Shown piece by piece: positions 1 to 9,592 of a DNA stretch of 64,000 nucleotides. Source of the DNA: Gammaproteobacteria bacterium (lineage in GTDB: Bacteria; Pseudomonadota; Gammaproteobacteria; Coxiellales; Coxiellaceae); the NCBI GenBank assembly GCA_030429175.1, contig JAUIDD010000001.1, forward strand, positions 62,001 through 126,000, given 5' to 3'. The notes below the pieces were generated by a model, which did not search any database, was not told where the DNA came from, and saw only the letters and a list, made by a program, of their open reading frames with translations. Position 1 is the stretch's first letter. Every line of letters starts with the position of its first letter. The position numbers were made by a program, and so were the translations under genes.

Positions 1-27
1 ATTTTTTTTATCGGTTTTTAGACTCAT
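1..27 (-). CDS. Possible 5' end of a truncated minus-strand gene
   Basis: On the minus strand an ATG at 27-25 is preceded by GAGG with a 7-base spacer and opens nine codons (Met-Ser-Leu-Lys-Thr-Asp-Lys-Lys-Asn) that reach the window edge without a stop. It would be transcribed in the same direction as the phosphofructokinase gene upstream of it. Nine codons are too few to identify a family, so only the ribosome binding site and start support the call. Confidence 0.35.
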
Positions 28-193
28 TGCTTAGCCTCTGTTACAAAACCCATCTAAATAACTAACGCTCTATTTTACATAGAAGATATTACCACTTAAT
101 AGTTAAATTAATCTTAACAGAGGTCTTTGGATAGTATTAGAATGCTCTACTTGACGTATAAGACGTCTGTAATGTACGTTCTATAGTTTAATT

Positions 194-1456
194 CTAGGCG
201 GTATAGGTGGTTTGAAGTCGCTTTTTACAAAGCTGTTTTTTGAGGTTAGCGTACGCTGGCAAACCCTGATGATAAGGCGGATACGACTCCCCTTGAATCA
301 GTGGCAGCATATAATCACGGCATTTTTGAGTGATACTAAAGCCATCTTCGCTGATAAAATCACGAGGCATTTTATGCTCGATATTTGCAACTTTTTCGAG
401 TGGAGCGGTACCAATCTGCCATTTGTAGTTTGGCATATTATTAAGACGCTCAATGGTGAGCATCACATTGTTACTGCCGTTGCGTGCGTGTTCGATCGCC
501 GCTTTGCCCAGGGCATACGCTTGTTCGACATCTGTTTGAGAGGCGATATGAGCTGCAGCACGCTGGAGATAGTCACACACAGCCCAGTGGTATTTAAAGC
601 CAAGATTATCTTGAATCAGATGACTAATGACAGGAGCAAGACCACCTAATTGCTTATGGCCGAAGGCATCGAGATTGCCACTATCTTGGAGGAAGTGACC
701 GTCTTTATCACGTGTACCTTCCGACACTGCGATCACGCAATAACCATCACGTGCTTCAATTTCTTTAACACGTTTTAAAAAAGCATCTTTGTCAAAAGGG
801 ATTTCAGGAAATAAAATAATCTGTGGTGCAGGATGATTTTCATTTTGTGCAAGTCCAGCACTAGCTGCAATCCAACCGGCATGGCGACCCATGACTTCCA
901 TCACAAAAATCTTGGTTGAGGTGGCAAACATACTTGCAATGTCGAGCGCTGCCTCTTTAATTGAAAGAGCCACATACTTTGCTACAGAACCAAAACCTGG
1001 GCAGTTATCGGTAAGTGCAAGATCGTTGTCGATAGTTTTGGGCAGACCAATGCAGGTTAATGGATAGTCGAGTTTTTGGCTTAATTGAGAGACCTTATAA
1101 GCGGTATCTTGTGAGTCACCACCACCATTATAAAAAAAATAGCCAATGTTATGTGCCTTAAACACCTCAATTAGACGCCGATATTGGGAATCATCTGCTT
1201 CGATTGGTTTTAGTTTGTAACGACACGAACCAAAAGCACTCGCAGGTGTGTATTTGAGTGCCTCAATAGTGGCGTCAGATTCAAGGCTGGTGTCGATTAA
1301 TTCTTCTTTTAGAGCACCAAGAATACCGTTATGACCAGCATATACAGTACCAACGTCATCATACTGTTTTGCTGTTTGAATCACACCACATGCAGTTGCG
1401 TTAATAACTGCAGTAGGACCGCCAGATTGTGCGTAGAATATATTTTTTACAGCCAT
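194..1456 (-). CDS. pfp: Diphosphate-dependent 6-phosphofructokinase
   Basis: Phosphofructokinase that phosphorylates fructose 6-phosphate to the 1,6-bisphosphate in the cytoplasm, a reversible step when PPi is the donor. The 420 residues open with the family motif around SGGPTAVIN. The phosphoryl-donor site reads GGGDS at 111-115 and PKTIDND at 139-145. An Asp in the first motif and a Lys in place of Gly in the second are the known markers of PPi-dependent rather than ATP-dependent enzymes. The MGRHAGW substrate loop is also present. It is a single gene, divergent from the MATE transporter gene. PPi use fits the pyrophosphatase gene elsewhere in the window and the PPi-PFKs known in Legionella and Coxiella. 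The donor assignment is from motifs, not measured. Confidence 0.93.
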   Translation of the reverse strand: MAVKNIFYAQSGGPTAVINATACGVIQTAKQYDDVGTVYAGHNGILGALKEELIDTSLESDATIEALKYTPASAFGSCRYKLKPIEADDSQYRRLIEVFKAHNIGYFFYNGGGDSQDTAYKVSQLSQKLDYPLTCIGLPKTIDNDLALTDNCPGFGSVAKYVALSIKEAALDIASMFATSTKIFVMEVMGRHAGWIAASAGLAQNENHPAPQIILFPEIPFDKDAFLKRVKEIEARDGYCVIAVSEGTRDKDGHFLQDSGNLDAFGHKQLGGLAPVISHLIQDNLGFKYHWAVCDYLQRAAAHIASQTDVEQAYALGKAAIEHARNGSNNVMLTIERLNNMPNYKWQIGTAPLEKVANIEHKMPRDFISEDGFSITQKCRDYMLPLIQGESYPPYHQGLPAYANLKKQLCKKRLQTTYTA

Positions 1457-1567
1457 CAGGGTGTGCCTTATATTTTCAAAAAACGCATTCTAACATTGCT
1501 ATTGGTTGTAGACAATGTTCGCTGTATCAGCTAACTTGTACGTTTTTAGTGATGCAAGGAATCTATT

Positions 1568-3148
1568 GTGGCAGACAGAGCCAATTCGCTCGAGATCGTT
1601 GAAAGTGATCATGCCCTACAGGCACAAACGAATAGACCCATCAGTTATCAGCATATTCTAAAAGACTTTATAAAGCTAATGGGCCCGATTACGATCACTG
1701 AAATACTAGAAGCACTGCGTGATTTTATTAATAATATTTTATTAGCAAAACTGGGTAAGCAAGAGTTAGCTGCAGCATCATTTATTACGACGATGACAGA
1801 CTTTTGTACGGCCGCTTTACCCGCATTTATTTTTTGTTTGCCTACGATTTTAGTACGTCATATAGTGGCAGAGGATTTTGAAAAAGTAGGTACCTATTAT
1901 CGTATGTCACAGATGATGATGTTGATGGTGAGTGTGCCCATTATAGCGATTTATCTAAACTCGGAGCGACTTTTACAAGCATTAGGGCAAGATGCAAAAA
2001 TTACAACGTATGTGCAACAGTATTATAATATCGCAACAATTGGTGTGCCTTTTTATATGAGTGTAATTTCAGGGCGACAATTGTTGTTTGCCTTAGACAA
2101 AGCAACGATAGCCGTAAAGATTAGTGCACTAGATGTTGCCATGTATGTGGGTATCAGTTATGCACTTACATTTAATGGAGGACTGGGTATTGAGGGTTTA
2201 GGTTGGGCTGAATTTATACGTGCAATAACAACGTGTTTTATATATGAAGCCTATTTTTATTTCTCAGAGTTAGGCGCAAAATATAAACTATATCAATTTA
2301 ATATTAAGAAGCATTTCAATAAAGCCAAAGCACTCTGGTTTTTAGGTTATCCTTTGGTGATACAAATGGGTGCTGAGTTAGGTGCTTATTTTACGTTAGC
2401 AAATTTTGTGGGGCGTTTTGGTGAGATGGGTTTGATTGCTTATCAAATTGTCGCGAGTTATTTGTTATTTACATCTATTTCAACACTTGGGATTAAGCAA
2501 GCAATTGAAATTAAAGTGAGCGAAATGGTTGCTGCTCTTGATCTTGAAAATTTACACCGTTATGCAAAAACAGCTATTTTATCTATGTTAAGTATCGATG
2601 TGTTATTCTTTTTAATTTTTGCTATTTCTAATAAATATTTGATGAAAGCGTATATCGATGTGGATGATCCTGTTAATACCAATCTTATTGAGGTAACTCA
2701 TTATTTATTTATGATTCGTTATGGCGGTCAAATTTTCAGTGGGCTAAAACATGTCTGCACTGGTATTTTACGCGGTATGAAATATACGTTTTGGCCGATG
2801 ATTATTAACTTATTCGCGCTGTGGTTGGGTGGTATCGGACTTAGCAATGTATTTGGTATACATCTTTTCGATTCTGTAATGGCAATGATGGGTGGTTATA
2901 ATATCGGTATGGCTGTAGGTTGCGTGGGTATGGCAGCATTTTGTCACTACAAAAGTAGGCGTTTACCAACTGAGCAAGCGCGACAGCCCATAGGACTGCT
3001 ATCAGGGCTGAGTTCATTATTTGGTAGGCGGCAGCAATACGACATTGAAACACTGCCACTGCTAGCAGACAATGAGCGGCCAGAAAATTCCATGATGCAG
3101 CGCGCTTATCAATCAACATTTATGCATCACTACAGGACGGTTTTTTAA
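1568..3148 (+). CDS. MATE family efflux transporter
   Basis: Polytopic inner-membrane protein of 526 residues in the MATE family, which exports drugs or metabolites in exchange for Na+ or H+. About twelve hydrophobic segments are visible. The second half carries the typical GILRGMKYTFWPMIINL stretch, matching the GILRG-x-PMIxNL signature of MATE proteins. A hydrophilic N-terminus of about 35 residues and a C-terminal tail of about 55 make it longer than the usual 450. It starts at GTG 1568, with AAGGAA just upstream. mpl follows after one base, so the two are probably co-transcribed, although no functional link is obvious. Substrate unknown. Confidence 0.82.
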   Translation: MADRANSLEIVESDHALQAQTNRPISYQHILKDFIKLMGPITITEILEALRDFINNILLAKLGKQELAAASFITTMTDFCTAALPAFIFCLPTILVRHIVAEDFEKVGTYYRMSQMMMLMVSVPIIAIYLNSERLLQALGQDAKITTYVQQYYNIATIGVPFYMSVISGRQLLFALDKATIAVKISALDVAMYVGISYALTFNGGLGIEGLGWAEFIRAITTCFIYEAYFYFSELGAKYKLYQFNIKKHFNKAKALWFLGYPLVIQMGAELGAYFTLANFVGRFGEMGLIAYQIVASYLLFTSISTLGIKQAIEIKVSEMVAALDLENLHRYAKTAILSMLSIDVLFFLIFAISNKYLMKAYIDVDDPVNTNLIEVTHYLFMIRYGGQIFSGLKHVCTGILRGMKYTFWPMIINLFALWLGGIGLSNVFGIHLFDSVMAMMGGYNIGMAVGCVGMAAFCHYKSRRLPTEQARQPIGLLSGLSSLFGRRQQYDIETLPLLADNERPENSMMQRAYQSTFMHHYRTVF

Positions 3149-3149
3149 T

Positions 3150-4496
3150 ATGAAGATACATATACTCGGTATTTGCGGTACATTTATGGGCGGTATTGCT
3201 ACGCTTGCGAAAGCACTTGGGCATACAGTAACAGGCTCTGATTTAAATGTTTATCCGCCGATGTCTGATACATTGGCACAACAAAATATTGATATCAAGC
3301 AAGGCTTTTTGCCCGAGCATCTGCTGCCTGCACCTGATCTAGTGATTATCGGTAATGCCTTATCGCGTGGTAATTCCGCTATTGAATATGTATTAAATCA
3401 AAATATACCTTACACATCTGGGCCTCAATGGCTGGCCCAGCAGGTGCTATCTAAGCGCCATGTATTAGCCGTTGCGGGTACGCATGGTAAAACGACGACA
3501 ACCTCGATGCTTACTTGGATACTTGAATATGCAGGCAAAACCCCGGGTTTTTTGATTGGTGGTGTCGCACAAGATTTTCAACAATCGGCGCGTTTGGGTC
3601 AAGATTATTTTGTGATTGAAGCTGATGAATATGATACTGCTTTTTTTGATAAGCATTCTAAGCTGATTCATTATCATCCTAATACTTTTATCTTAAATAA
3701 TGTCGAATTCGACCATGCAGATATCTTTGATAATCTTGAGGCGATAAAAACTCAATTTCACTATGGTATACGCACTGTGCCGGGCAATGGGTTGATTATT
3801 AGTAATGGCGCAGATGAAAATGTATTAGCTATATTAGCGCGTGGCTGTTGGTCACGCCAGCAATCCTTTAATAGTGAATCCAGTTGGTCAGCGCGAAAGT
3901 TACGAGAAGACTGTTCTGAGTTTGATATTTATTTTGAAGGTGTAAAACAAGGTCAGGTACAGTGGCATATGATGGGTCGCCATAATATGTCAAATGCAAT
4001 GGCAGCAATTGCAGCTGCAAAAGATATTGGGATTGAGGTTAGCCTCGCTTGTGAGGCACTACACTGTTTTAAAGGAATTAAGCGTCGTCTTGAATTGCGT
4101 GGATGTGTCAATGATATTAGTGTGTATGATGATTTTGCACATCATCCAACCGCAATTAAAGAAACGGTTGATGCACTACGTGCACGTGTTGGCGCACAAC
4201 GTATTGTGGCAGTATTGCAATTTGGTTCAAATACAATGAAGCTCGGTGAGCATAGTCAAGCAATTGCACCAGCACTTAAAAATGCCGATCGCACGATATT
4301 ATTGGAGCCAGAACAATTTAATTTAGATGCAATTAGTCAAGCTATTGGGGGAAATGCCAGTTGTTTTAAAACAGTTGATGCGATCATTGAGAATGTTGCT
4401 ACGCAAAGTCAACCGCAGGATCATATTTTGATTATGAGTAATAAAAGCTTTGATAATATTCATTTGCGTTTACTCAAACGTCTGGAGACACAATGA
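3150..4496 (+). CDS. mpl: UDP-MurNAc:L-Ala-gamma-D-Glu-mDAP ligase (Mpl)
   Basis: Peptidoglycan-recycling ligase that joins the tripeptide recovered from wall turnover to UDP-MurNAc with ATP, returning it to the Mur pathway. The 448 residues show the N-terminal Rossmann motif HILGICGTFMGG, which has the Cys-Gly-Thr form typical of Mpl rather than MurC. The ATP loop GTHGKTTTTS is at about 110-119, and the central EADEYDTAFFDKHSK block is characteristic of Mpl. Length matches the family. The stop overlaps the start of the next gene (ATGA at 4493). Together with dacA and dat nearby it gives this stretch a wall-metabolism flavour. Confidence 0.95.
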   Translation: MKIHILGICGTFMGGIATLAKALGHTVTGSDLNVYPPMSDTLAQQNIDIKQGFLPEHLLPAPDLVIIGNALSRGNSAIEYVLNQNIPYTSGPQWLAQQVLSKRHVLAVAGTHGKTTTTSMLTWILEYAGKTPGFLIGGVAQDFQQSARLGQDYFVIEADEYDTAFFDKHSKLIHYHPNTFILNNVEFDHADIFDNLEAIKTQFHYGIRTVPGNGLIISNGADENVLAILARGCWSRQQSFNSESSWSARKLREDCSEFDIYFEGVKQGQVQWHMMGRHNMSNAMAAIAAAKDIGIEVSLACEALHCFKGIKRRLELRGCVNDISVYDDFAHHPTAIKETVDALRARVGAQRIVAVLQFGSNTMKLGEHSQAIAPALKNADRTILLEPEQFNLDAISQAIGGNASCFKTVDAIIENVATQSQPQDHILIMSNKSFDNIHLRLLKRLETQ

Positions 4497-5068
4497 AGAA
4501 ATATATTTACATAACACTTTTATTTGCAAGTTCAATATGTGCAAAACCGATAGCTTGGTGCCATTATAAAAATAGCCACTATCATTTTTCGCTGAAATAT
4601 CCTTGCTATATACACCCTACAACACAGTTTAAACGCTTTTATCATTTGACAGATAACTGGTCTGCAGCAGCAATCGGCCCACATAAGAAAGGCCAAGTTA
4701 ATATCGTCTCCTTTCCGTTGACTGAAATGGAAGGTAAAGATGGTTTCTATTATGCAGCAGCTGTCCGAGTAGGTGTCAGTACAAATTTAAACGATATAAA
4801 AAACTGTTATAACGTCAATATGTATTATAAAAACGTTCCTATTAAACGCATTAACATTCGGGGCATAACTTTTAAGCGCTTTCCGATGACTGATAATGGG
4901 ATGATGCAGGTGATGCAAGGGCAATCATATCGATTACGTAAGTATAATCGTTGTTATGCGCTAGAGTGGGTGGAGACAGGCTTAAATAGCGAACACTTTT
5001 ATACATTAAGCAAACTGTATCAACCAATAGCTAAAAAAATCATTTACTCGATGGCTTGGGGGTTATGA
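4493..5068 (+). CDS. Secreted protein of unknown function
   Basis: No family recognised. The 191 residues begin with a clear signal peptide: Lys-Lys, a hydrophobic core (YIYITLLFASSICA), and a likely cleavage after Ala-17. The mature part is basic, rich in Tyr and Lys, and has four or more Cys, which suits a periplasmic or surface protein. It is translationally coupled to mpl by an ATGA overlap. Its last 29 bases overlap the 3' end of the convergent DedA-PAP2 gene. The look is that of a small periplasmic protein carried with mpl, but that is inference. Confidence 0.7.
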   Translation: MKKYIYITLLFASSICAKPIAWCHYKNSHYHFSLKYPCYIHPTTQFKRFYHLTDNWSAAAIGPHKKGQVNIVSFPLTEMEGKDGFYYAAAVRVGVSTNLNDIKNCYNVNMYYKNVPIKRINIRGITFKRFPMTDNGMMQVMQGQSYRLRKYNRCYALEWVETGLNSEHFYTLSKLYQPIAKKIIYSMAWGL

Positions 5069-7127
5069 GCCAGATTTTTTTATCCCAATAGGGCGCTTCT
5101 TCGATATGTTCTGGTCTTTTAATGTGTGATGCATCAAAAGCTTTAGATTGCCACTGTTGTTGTGTATCAAGCAATTCGTGGATGGCGTGTAGTTTTGCAA
5201 ATGACATCAGTTTGCGGTGGTGGATGGTAATCAATCCTTGCGGTGGTGCGAGGATGTTAAGCATGCCAATCCAAAGTGGTTGGTTTGGTTTGATATTAAT
5301 GTATGTATTCCATAGGCGTAAAATGTAAATAGTTTTTTTACCGGGGGTTTTCTTGAACATGATCAGCACTGGGCGTTTATTGTGATAGAGCAACTCAAAT
5401 AAAGGTAGATGATATTGTGGTAAATCACTGGCTAAGCGATTAACTGTATCTTGCATATGATTTTTGCGTGTAATGATGTCCCAGTTATCTTTGAGCAATG
5501 TATTTTTAATCTGTTGCAAATTACCGGCCCATTGAATGTTAAGTGGTTGAGCCAGATGTCCAAAGCGATTTTTACGAAACATGGGTGTAAATTTAAGTGG
5601 GTCCTGCCACCATTGTTGTTGATTGATATCGACATGTTTTAGGAAAGGTGTGTGATTGTACTTACTAATGTTATAGCCATAATAGTTGTTATAAGTCCAG
5701 CCTGCTAACACGATCAAGCCAACACCTGTGGCCCATGTCCAGCGATGGCAAGATATCGCCGAGTATGGTTTGGGGAGACGTTGATAGCTAATAACTGTTA
5801 ATAATAAAAGTGTAAAACCAAGAAAAAGTCCGCCCAGTACATCGCTAAACCAATGTGCACCGAGATATAAACGAGACAATGAAATCAAGGTGATAATTAT
5901 GCCAGTGCAAGTGTAGATAATCCCACGATTGCGTGTAAAGCGTTGTGCACTAAAAAAGGCGATTAAGCCATAAATAACTACGCTCAGGGTGGTATGACCA
6001 CTGGGGAAGGATGAGGTCAGTACACTGAGCCTAAAGCCTGTAGGGCGGGGGCTGAAATTAGTACTTTTGATTAAATATACGAGAGCTGCGGTAATAATTG
6101 TTGCAATTAATAAATGTGCAGCAGCACGCCATTGCCTTAAGACCACGAGTAGTAGGGCGATAATGCTGGCGGTCAAGGCGAGTAGCGATGGTTTACCTAT
6201 TAATGATAATGAAATAAAAAATGGATCGAGATGGTAAATGCGTAGGCTTTGCGCGAGATGGAATAAGGGTTGGTTGATATGGGGTAGTGTACTACTGAGA
6301 TCAACATTATAAAGGATAACTACAAAAATAATTAAGCACAGACAAGCTAAAATACAACGGCTGAGCTGGCGGTGGCATTCAAGGTGTTGACGGTTGTGGA
6401 TCAGTTTGATGATCCAGTGCGAGCTCTTATGTGTTTGTAAAAACTGCCAATAGCGGTCAACTTGGCGCGTGTAGAATTGGGTGATATTGCGAAAGAAGCG
6501 TTGAATCAGCCAAAAAATAAACCACAGTCCAACGATTACTGCAATGCCGATAACGATGTACTCGGTAAGTAACTTAGGTGAAATTTCCATCGAAAAGGCA
6601 CCAAGAATAATGCCGGGTAAGCAATACACTATCGACCATAGAATAGCGGTAGGTAAGGCGGCGATATTAAAACGAATCCAAGACAAGTGTAATATACCTG
6701 CAACCAAAGGCACAGCACTGCGTACAGCGCCAACAAAGCGCCCGATTAAGATGCTTTTGCCGCCATGCTTTCTAATAAAAGCTTCGCTTAAATCGATAAT
6801 TTTGGGGTGTTTGCGAAACGGCCAGACATGGCGAATTTTATCTTTAAAGATGCGGCCACAAGCAAAACCAACAATGTCGCCGATATAGGCGCCAATTGAG
6901 GCTATCGCGAGTGTTAGATAGCCAGGTATAAGTCCTGCACCTATCATCGCACCGACGGCGGTCATGGTAATCGAACCTGGGATAATGGTACCAACGATAG
7001 GTAACGACTCGAGAAAAGCAACCACAAATGCAAATAGTTCACCCATATGTGGATGTTGATGGAGGTAATGTACGGTGCTATCAATGAAGTGATCTAACAT
7101 AAGCAGATAGGTTAGCGGATTTTTCAA
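5040..7127 (-). CDS. DedA-PAP2-LssY fusion membrane phosphatase
   Basis: Three-part inner-membrane protein of 695 residues. Residues 1-200 are a DedA/SNARE-associated domain (ESLPIVGTIIPGS and GRFVGAVRSAVPLVAG stretches), a family linked to flipping of undecaprenyl or phospholipid carriers. Residues 260-450 are a PAP2 phosphatase with all three catalytic motifs: K354-x6-RP ending at 362, PSGH at 375-378, and SR418-419 with H425 and D429. The roughly 240-residue hydrophilic C-terminus resembles the LssY C-terminal domain. The same architecture is known for LssY of the Legionella lss locus. Probable role: dephosphorylation and recycling of a lipid pyrophosphate. No lssXZABD neighbours are present. 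Its 3' end overlaps the upstream convergent gene. Confidence 0.88.
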   Translation of the reverse strand: MKNPLTYLLMLDHFIDSTVHYLHQHPHMGELFAFVVAFLESLPIVGTIIPGSITMTAVGAMIGAGLIPGYLTLAIASIGAYIGDIVGFACGRIFKDKIRHVWPFRKHPKIIDLSEAFIRKHGGKSILIGRFVGAVRSAVPLVAGILHLSWIRFNIAALPTAILWSIVYCLPGIILGAFSMEISPKLLTEYIVIGIAVIVGLWFIFWLIQRFFRNITQFYTRQVDRYWQFLQTHKSSHWIIKLIHNRQHLECHRQLSRCILACLCLIIFVVILYNVDLSSTLPHINQPLFHLAQSLRIYHLDPFFISLSLIGKPSLLALTASIIALLLVVLRQWRAAAHLLIATIITAALVYLIKSTNFSPRPTGFRLSVLTSSFPSGHTTLSVVIYGLIAFFSAQRFTRNRGIIYTCTGIIITLISLSRLYLGAHWFSDVLGGLFLGFTLLLLTVISYQRLPKPYSAISCHRWTWATGVGLIVLAGWTYNNYYGYNISKYNHTPFLKHVDINQQQWWQDPLKFTPMFRKNRFGHLAQPLNIQWAGNLQQIKNTLLKDNWDIITRKNHMQDTVNRLASDLPQYHLPLFELLYHNKRPVLIMFKKTPGKKTIYILRLWNTYINIKPNQPLWIGMLNILAPPQGLITIHHRKLMSFAKLHAIHELLDTQQQWQSKAFDASHIKRPEHIEEAPYWDKKIWLITPKPSSK

Positions 7128-7176
7128 GCGTTGTCATTGATGATAGAATGAAATCTTTTTTTAACGGAAGGATCGC

Positions 7177-7755
7177 ATGTATCGTATTTGCATTTTATTA
7201 TTGAGTATATTTTTAGTTGGTTGTATGCAAAAACCCCCTATGATGGTTTATAAGCAAATTAATCTTGGTCGCAAAAGAATCAAGCTGACCAAGCTCACTT
7301 TATGTAAACACTACCAGCTTTGTCATGGTTCGATTATGATACAACCGAGTATGATTATGCTGACCTGGACTAAGGCGCCTAGTTGGCGCGAGGTCTATCA
7401 GTATTATCGCCAACCCACACGTAACGGCAAGCTTAATCGATCGGTACAGTATTTGGTTGCGGCTAATGGTACTGTCTATCAACTGATGATGCCGAATAAT
7501 TGGATGGCTAATTTCGATTCGAACATTAATGACCGGGCAATCATTATTGAAAATATTGATGCACCTAACAACATCAATCCACAATCACCACTGGCACAAC
7601 AACATGCCGATATTTTTTTGATTAAGATGCTGAAGAAGCAATATGGCAGTATTAATTCGTTAGCGACATACAGATCACCGCAGTATTCGGCTGCCTTTAA
7701 CCAGGTGAGGGATGCGTTGGATGATATGGATCTACATGTTAAGCGACTGCGATAA
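7177..7755 (+). CDS. Lipoprotein with degenerate Amidase_2-like fold
   Basis: Lipoprotein of 192 residues with a lipobox-type signal peptide (LLLSIFLVGC, Cys-16). The body has the order of elements of N-acetylmuramoyl-L-alanine amidase type 2: a beta strand where the family has the first Zn-binding His, a YLVAANGTVYQLMMPNNW block, then NDRAIIIENID. At the usual ligand positions the sequence reads IMLTWT instead of IxIHxT and NWMAN instead of AWHAG, and no late His/Cys-Asp pair is seen. The fold may therefore be kept without Zn catalysis, perhaps to bind peptidoglycan. The relation is judged by eye only. It has a strong ribosome site (GGAAGGAT) and is convergent with lipB. Confidence 0.6.
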   Translation: MYRICILLLSIFLVGCMQKPPMMVYKQINLGRKRIKLTKLTLCKHYQLCHGSIMIQPSMIMLTWTKAPSWREVYQYYRQPTRNGKLNRSVQYLVAANGTVYQLMMPNNWMANFDSNINDRAIIIENIDAPNNINPQSPLAQQHADIFLIKMLKKQYGSINSLATYRSPQYSAAFNQVRDALDDMDLHVKRLR

Positions 7756-7820
7756 ACCTCAAAACCAGAATAGAAGAAGCATATTTTTCTGTTGTATGCA
7801 GACCCTGAGTCTGGTGTTCT

Positions 7821-8423
7821 CTATAAATCAAACTGTCTTTGGCATATTTCCGCGAATTTTTGGCTGACTTCATCGATAGAAATATCAGGAGCAAAGTTCG
7901 CAATTTGGGTCATCGGTAAGGCTTTATAGCCGCAGGGGTTGATATTTAAGAATGGTGAAAGATCCATATTTACGTTTAATGCAATGCCGTGATAGGCGCA
8001 GCCACGTTTAACACGTAGTCCAATCGAGCAAATCTTGGCATCATCAACGTAGACACCAGGTGCATCGCGCTTGCCTTTGGCGTTGATATCATAGTGTGAT
8101 AGTAATTCAATTACGGCATTTTCTAAGGCGATCACAAAGCTACGCGTGTTAAGTTGCATGCGTTTGATATCGAATAAGGTGTATGCCATTAATTGTCCAG
8201 GACCATGATAAGTGACTTGTCCACCACGATCGGTTTGAACTACTGGGATATCATGAGGATTTAGAATGTGTTCTGGTTTGCCTGCAAGGCCTTGAGTATA
8301 AACGGGTGGGTGTTCGAGTAACCACAGTTCGTTTTCGGTATCGCTATCACGTGCTTGAGTAAACGTTTGCATCGATGCCCAAGTAGATTGGTAATCAGAC
8401 AACGGTAAATGTTTAATAATCAC
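7821..8423 (-). CDS. lipB: Octanoyltransferase LipB
   Basis: Transfers octanoate from acyl-ACP to lipoyl domains of 2-oxoacid dehydrogenases and GcvH, the first step of protein lipoylation. The 200 residues contain the conserved [12 protein letters not shown] motif (66-77). The catalytic Lys-130 lies in AKICSIG and Cys-164 in NPCGY. Length equals the family norm. It starts at GTG 8423, 11 bases after the ybeD stop. The ybeD-lipB order is common in gammaproteobacteria. lipA is not in the window. Confidence 0.96.
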   Translation of the reverse strand: MIIKHLPLSDYQSTWASMQTFTQARDSDTENELWLLEHPPVYTQGLAGKPEHILNPHDIPVVQTDRGGQVTYHGPGQLMAYTLFDIKRMQLNTRSFVIALENAVIELLSHYDINAKGKRDAPGVYVDDAKICSIGLRVKRGCAYHGIALNVNMDLSPFLNINPCGYKALPMTQIANFAPDISIDEVSQKFAEICQRQFDL

Positions 8424-8434
8424 AGCACCGATAC

Positions 8435-8740
8435 CTATAGTGCCATTAGTATCGATGGTTCGGCTGATAAGTCATAATAGAGTGCATCGAGTTGTTCTTT
8501 TGATTCTGCTTCAATGGTTATCGACAGTGCCATATAGTTATTATCTTTGCTGGGGCGTTGGCTAAATTGCCCTGGTTTAATTTGAGGGAAGTGTTTTTTT
8601 AAAATGTGTGTGACATTTTTTTCGAAGTTACTGTCAGTTTTACCCATTACTTTGATGGTGAATTGACAGGGAAAAGTCAGGTGTGTTTCTGTTTCATTGG
8701 CAGCGCCATTGAGTTTGCCATTAAGTTTTTTGTCTGACAT
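8435..8740 (-). CDS. ybeD: YbeD/DUF493 family protein
   Basis: Small cytoplasmic protein of 101 residues in the UPF0250 (YbeD) family, an ACT-like alpha/beta fold whose function is unsettled. The family core [12 protein letters not shown], then [10 protein letters not shown], is clear. A 23-residue N-terminal tail is longer than the E. coli protein. AAGGAGG lies just before the ATG and overlaps the end of dat, so translation is coupled. It sits directly between dat and lipB, the standard position next to lipB. Confidence 0.9.
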   Translation of the reverse strand: MSDKKLNGKLNGAANETETHLTFPCQFTIKVMGKTDSNFEKNVTHILKKHFPQIKPGQFSQRPSKDNNYMALSITIEAESKEQLDALYYDLSAEPSILMAL

Positions 8741-9592
8741 TTATGCCTCCTTAAATTGTTGGTATAAAACGTAAAAACGTTGCCACATTGGGCCGACGTG
8801 GCCATTGCCGACAGGCTTGTTATCAAGTTGGATGATGGGGCAGATTTCTTTGGTGGATCCTGTTACCCAGATTTCATCGGCTTCACGTAGTGCTGAATCG
8901 GTAACAATGGTTTCAGCTACCGGTATCTGGTGGTCTTTAGCAAATTTAATGATAAGAGAACGTGTTACGCCAGCGAGAATATAGTCGGATAATGTGGGTG
9001 TAAATAGTTTGCCATCTTTAACAATAAATAAATTGCTAGAAGTGCACTCTTGAACATTACCATTACGCAGTAAAATAGCTTCGATACAATCTTGTTCACG
9101 TGCTTTTTCGTATAGTAGTACATTGGTGAGTAACGTTGTGCTTTTAATGTAGTTGTTGTGTCGGCGTGTATCATCATGTGTTATAGCTTTAAAGCCTTGT
9201 TGTAATGTTTTTTTATTATAACTTTTAGCTGGTATGCAAAATGCGACAATTGTTGGCGTTATGTCTGTGGGAATACGATGCATTCGCTGCATTTCGCTCC
9301 CACGTGAAATTTGGAAGTAGATGGCGCAGTCGCAATTTTGTAGCTGATTTTTCTCAATTAAGGTTTGGCAAATTTTTTCAAGCTCGGCATAATCTTTAAA
9401 TGGGCAGTCGATAAAAATAGCTGCAAGGCTTTTTTGCATACGATCAAAATGCTCGGGACCACCGACTAATTTACCCAGGTGTGCGGGTATGACTTCGTAA
9501 ATACTATCTCCAAAAAGAAAACCACGATCCATTATAGAGATCGTGGCATCTTGTTTGTGTTTGTATGTACCGTTTAGATAGACCGTATCCAT
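8741..9592 (-). CDS. dat: D-amino acid aminotransferase
   Basis: PLP-dependent class IV aminotransferase of 283 residues, expected to make D-glutamate or D-alanine for peptidoglycan from the matching 2-oxo acid. The N-terminal YLNG...DRGFLFGDSIYE block and the cofactor lysine K150 in NNYIKS are typical. The EADEIWVTGSTKEICPI segment matches the D-alanine aminotransferase branch more than IlvE. The start ATG overlaps the dacA stop by one base, behind AAGGAG. The neighbour dacA, which releases D-alanine, supports the D-amino acid role. A branched-chain or aminodeoxychorismate role cannot be fully excluded. Confidence 0.88.
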   Translation of the reverse strand: MDTVYLNGTYKHKQDATISIMDRGFLFGDSIYEVIPAHLGKLVGGPEHFDRMQKSLAAIFIDCPFKDYAELEKICQTLIEKNQLQNCDCAIYFQISRGSEMQRMHRIPTDITPTIVAFCIPAKSYNKKTLQQGFKAITHDDTRRHNNYIKSTTLLTNVLLYEKAREQDCIEAILLRNGNVQECTSSNLFIVKDGKLFTPTLSDYILAGVTRSLIIKFAKDHQIPVAETIVTDSALREADEIWVTGSTKEICPIIQLDNKPVGNGHVGPMWQRFYVLYQQFKEA

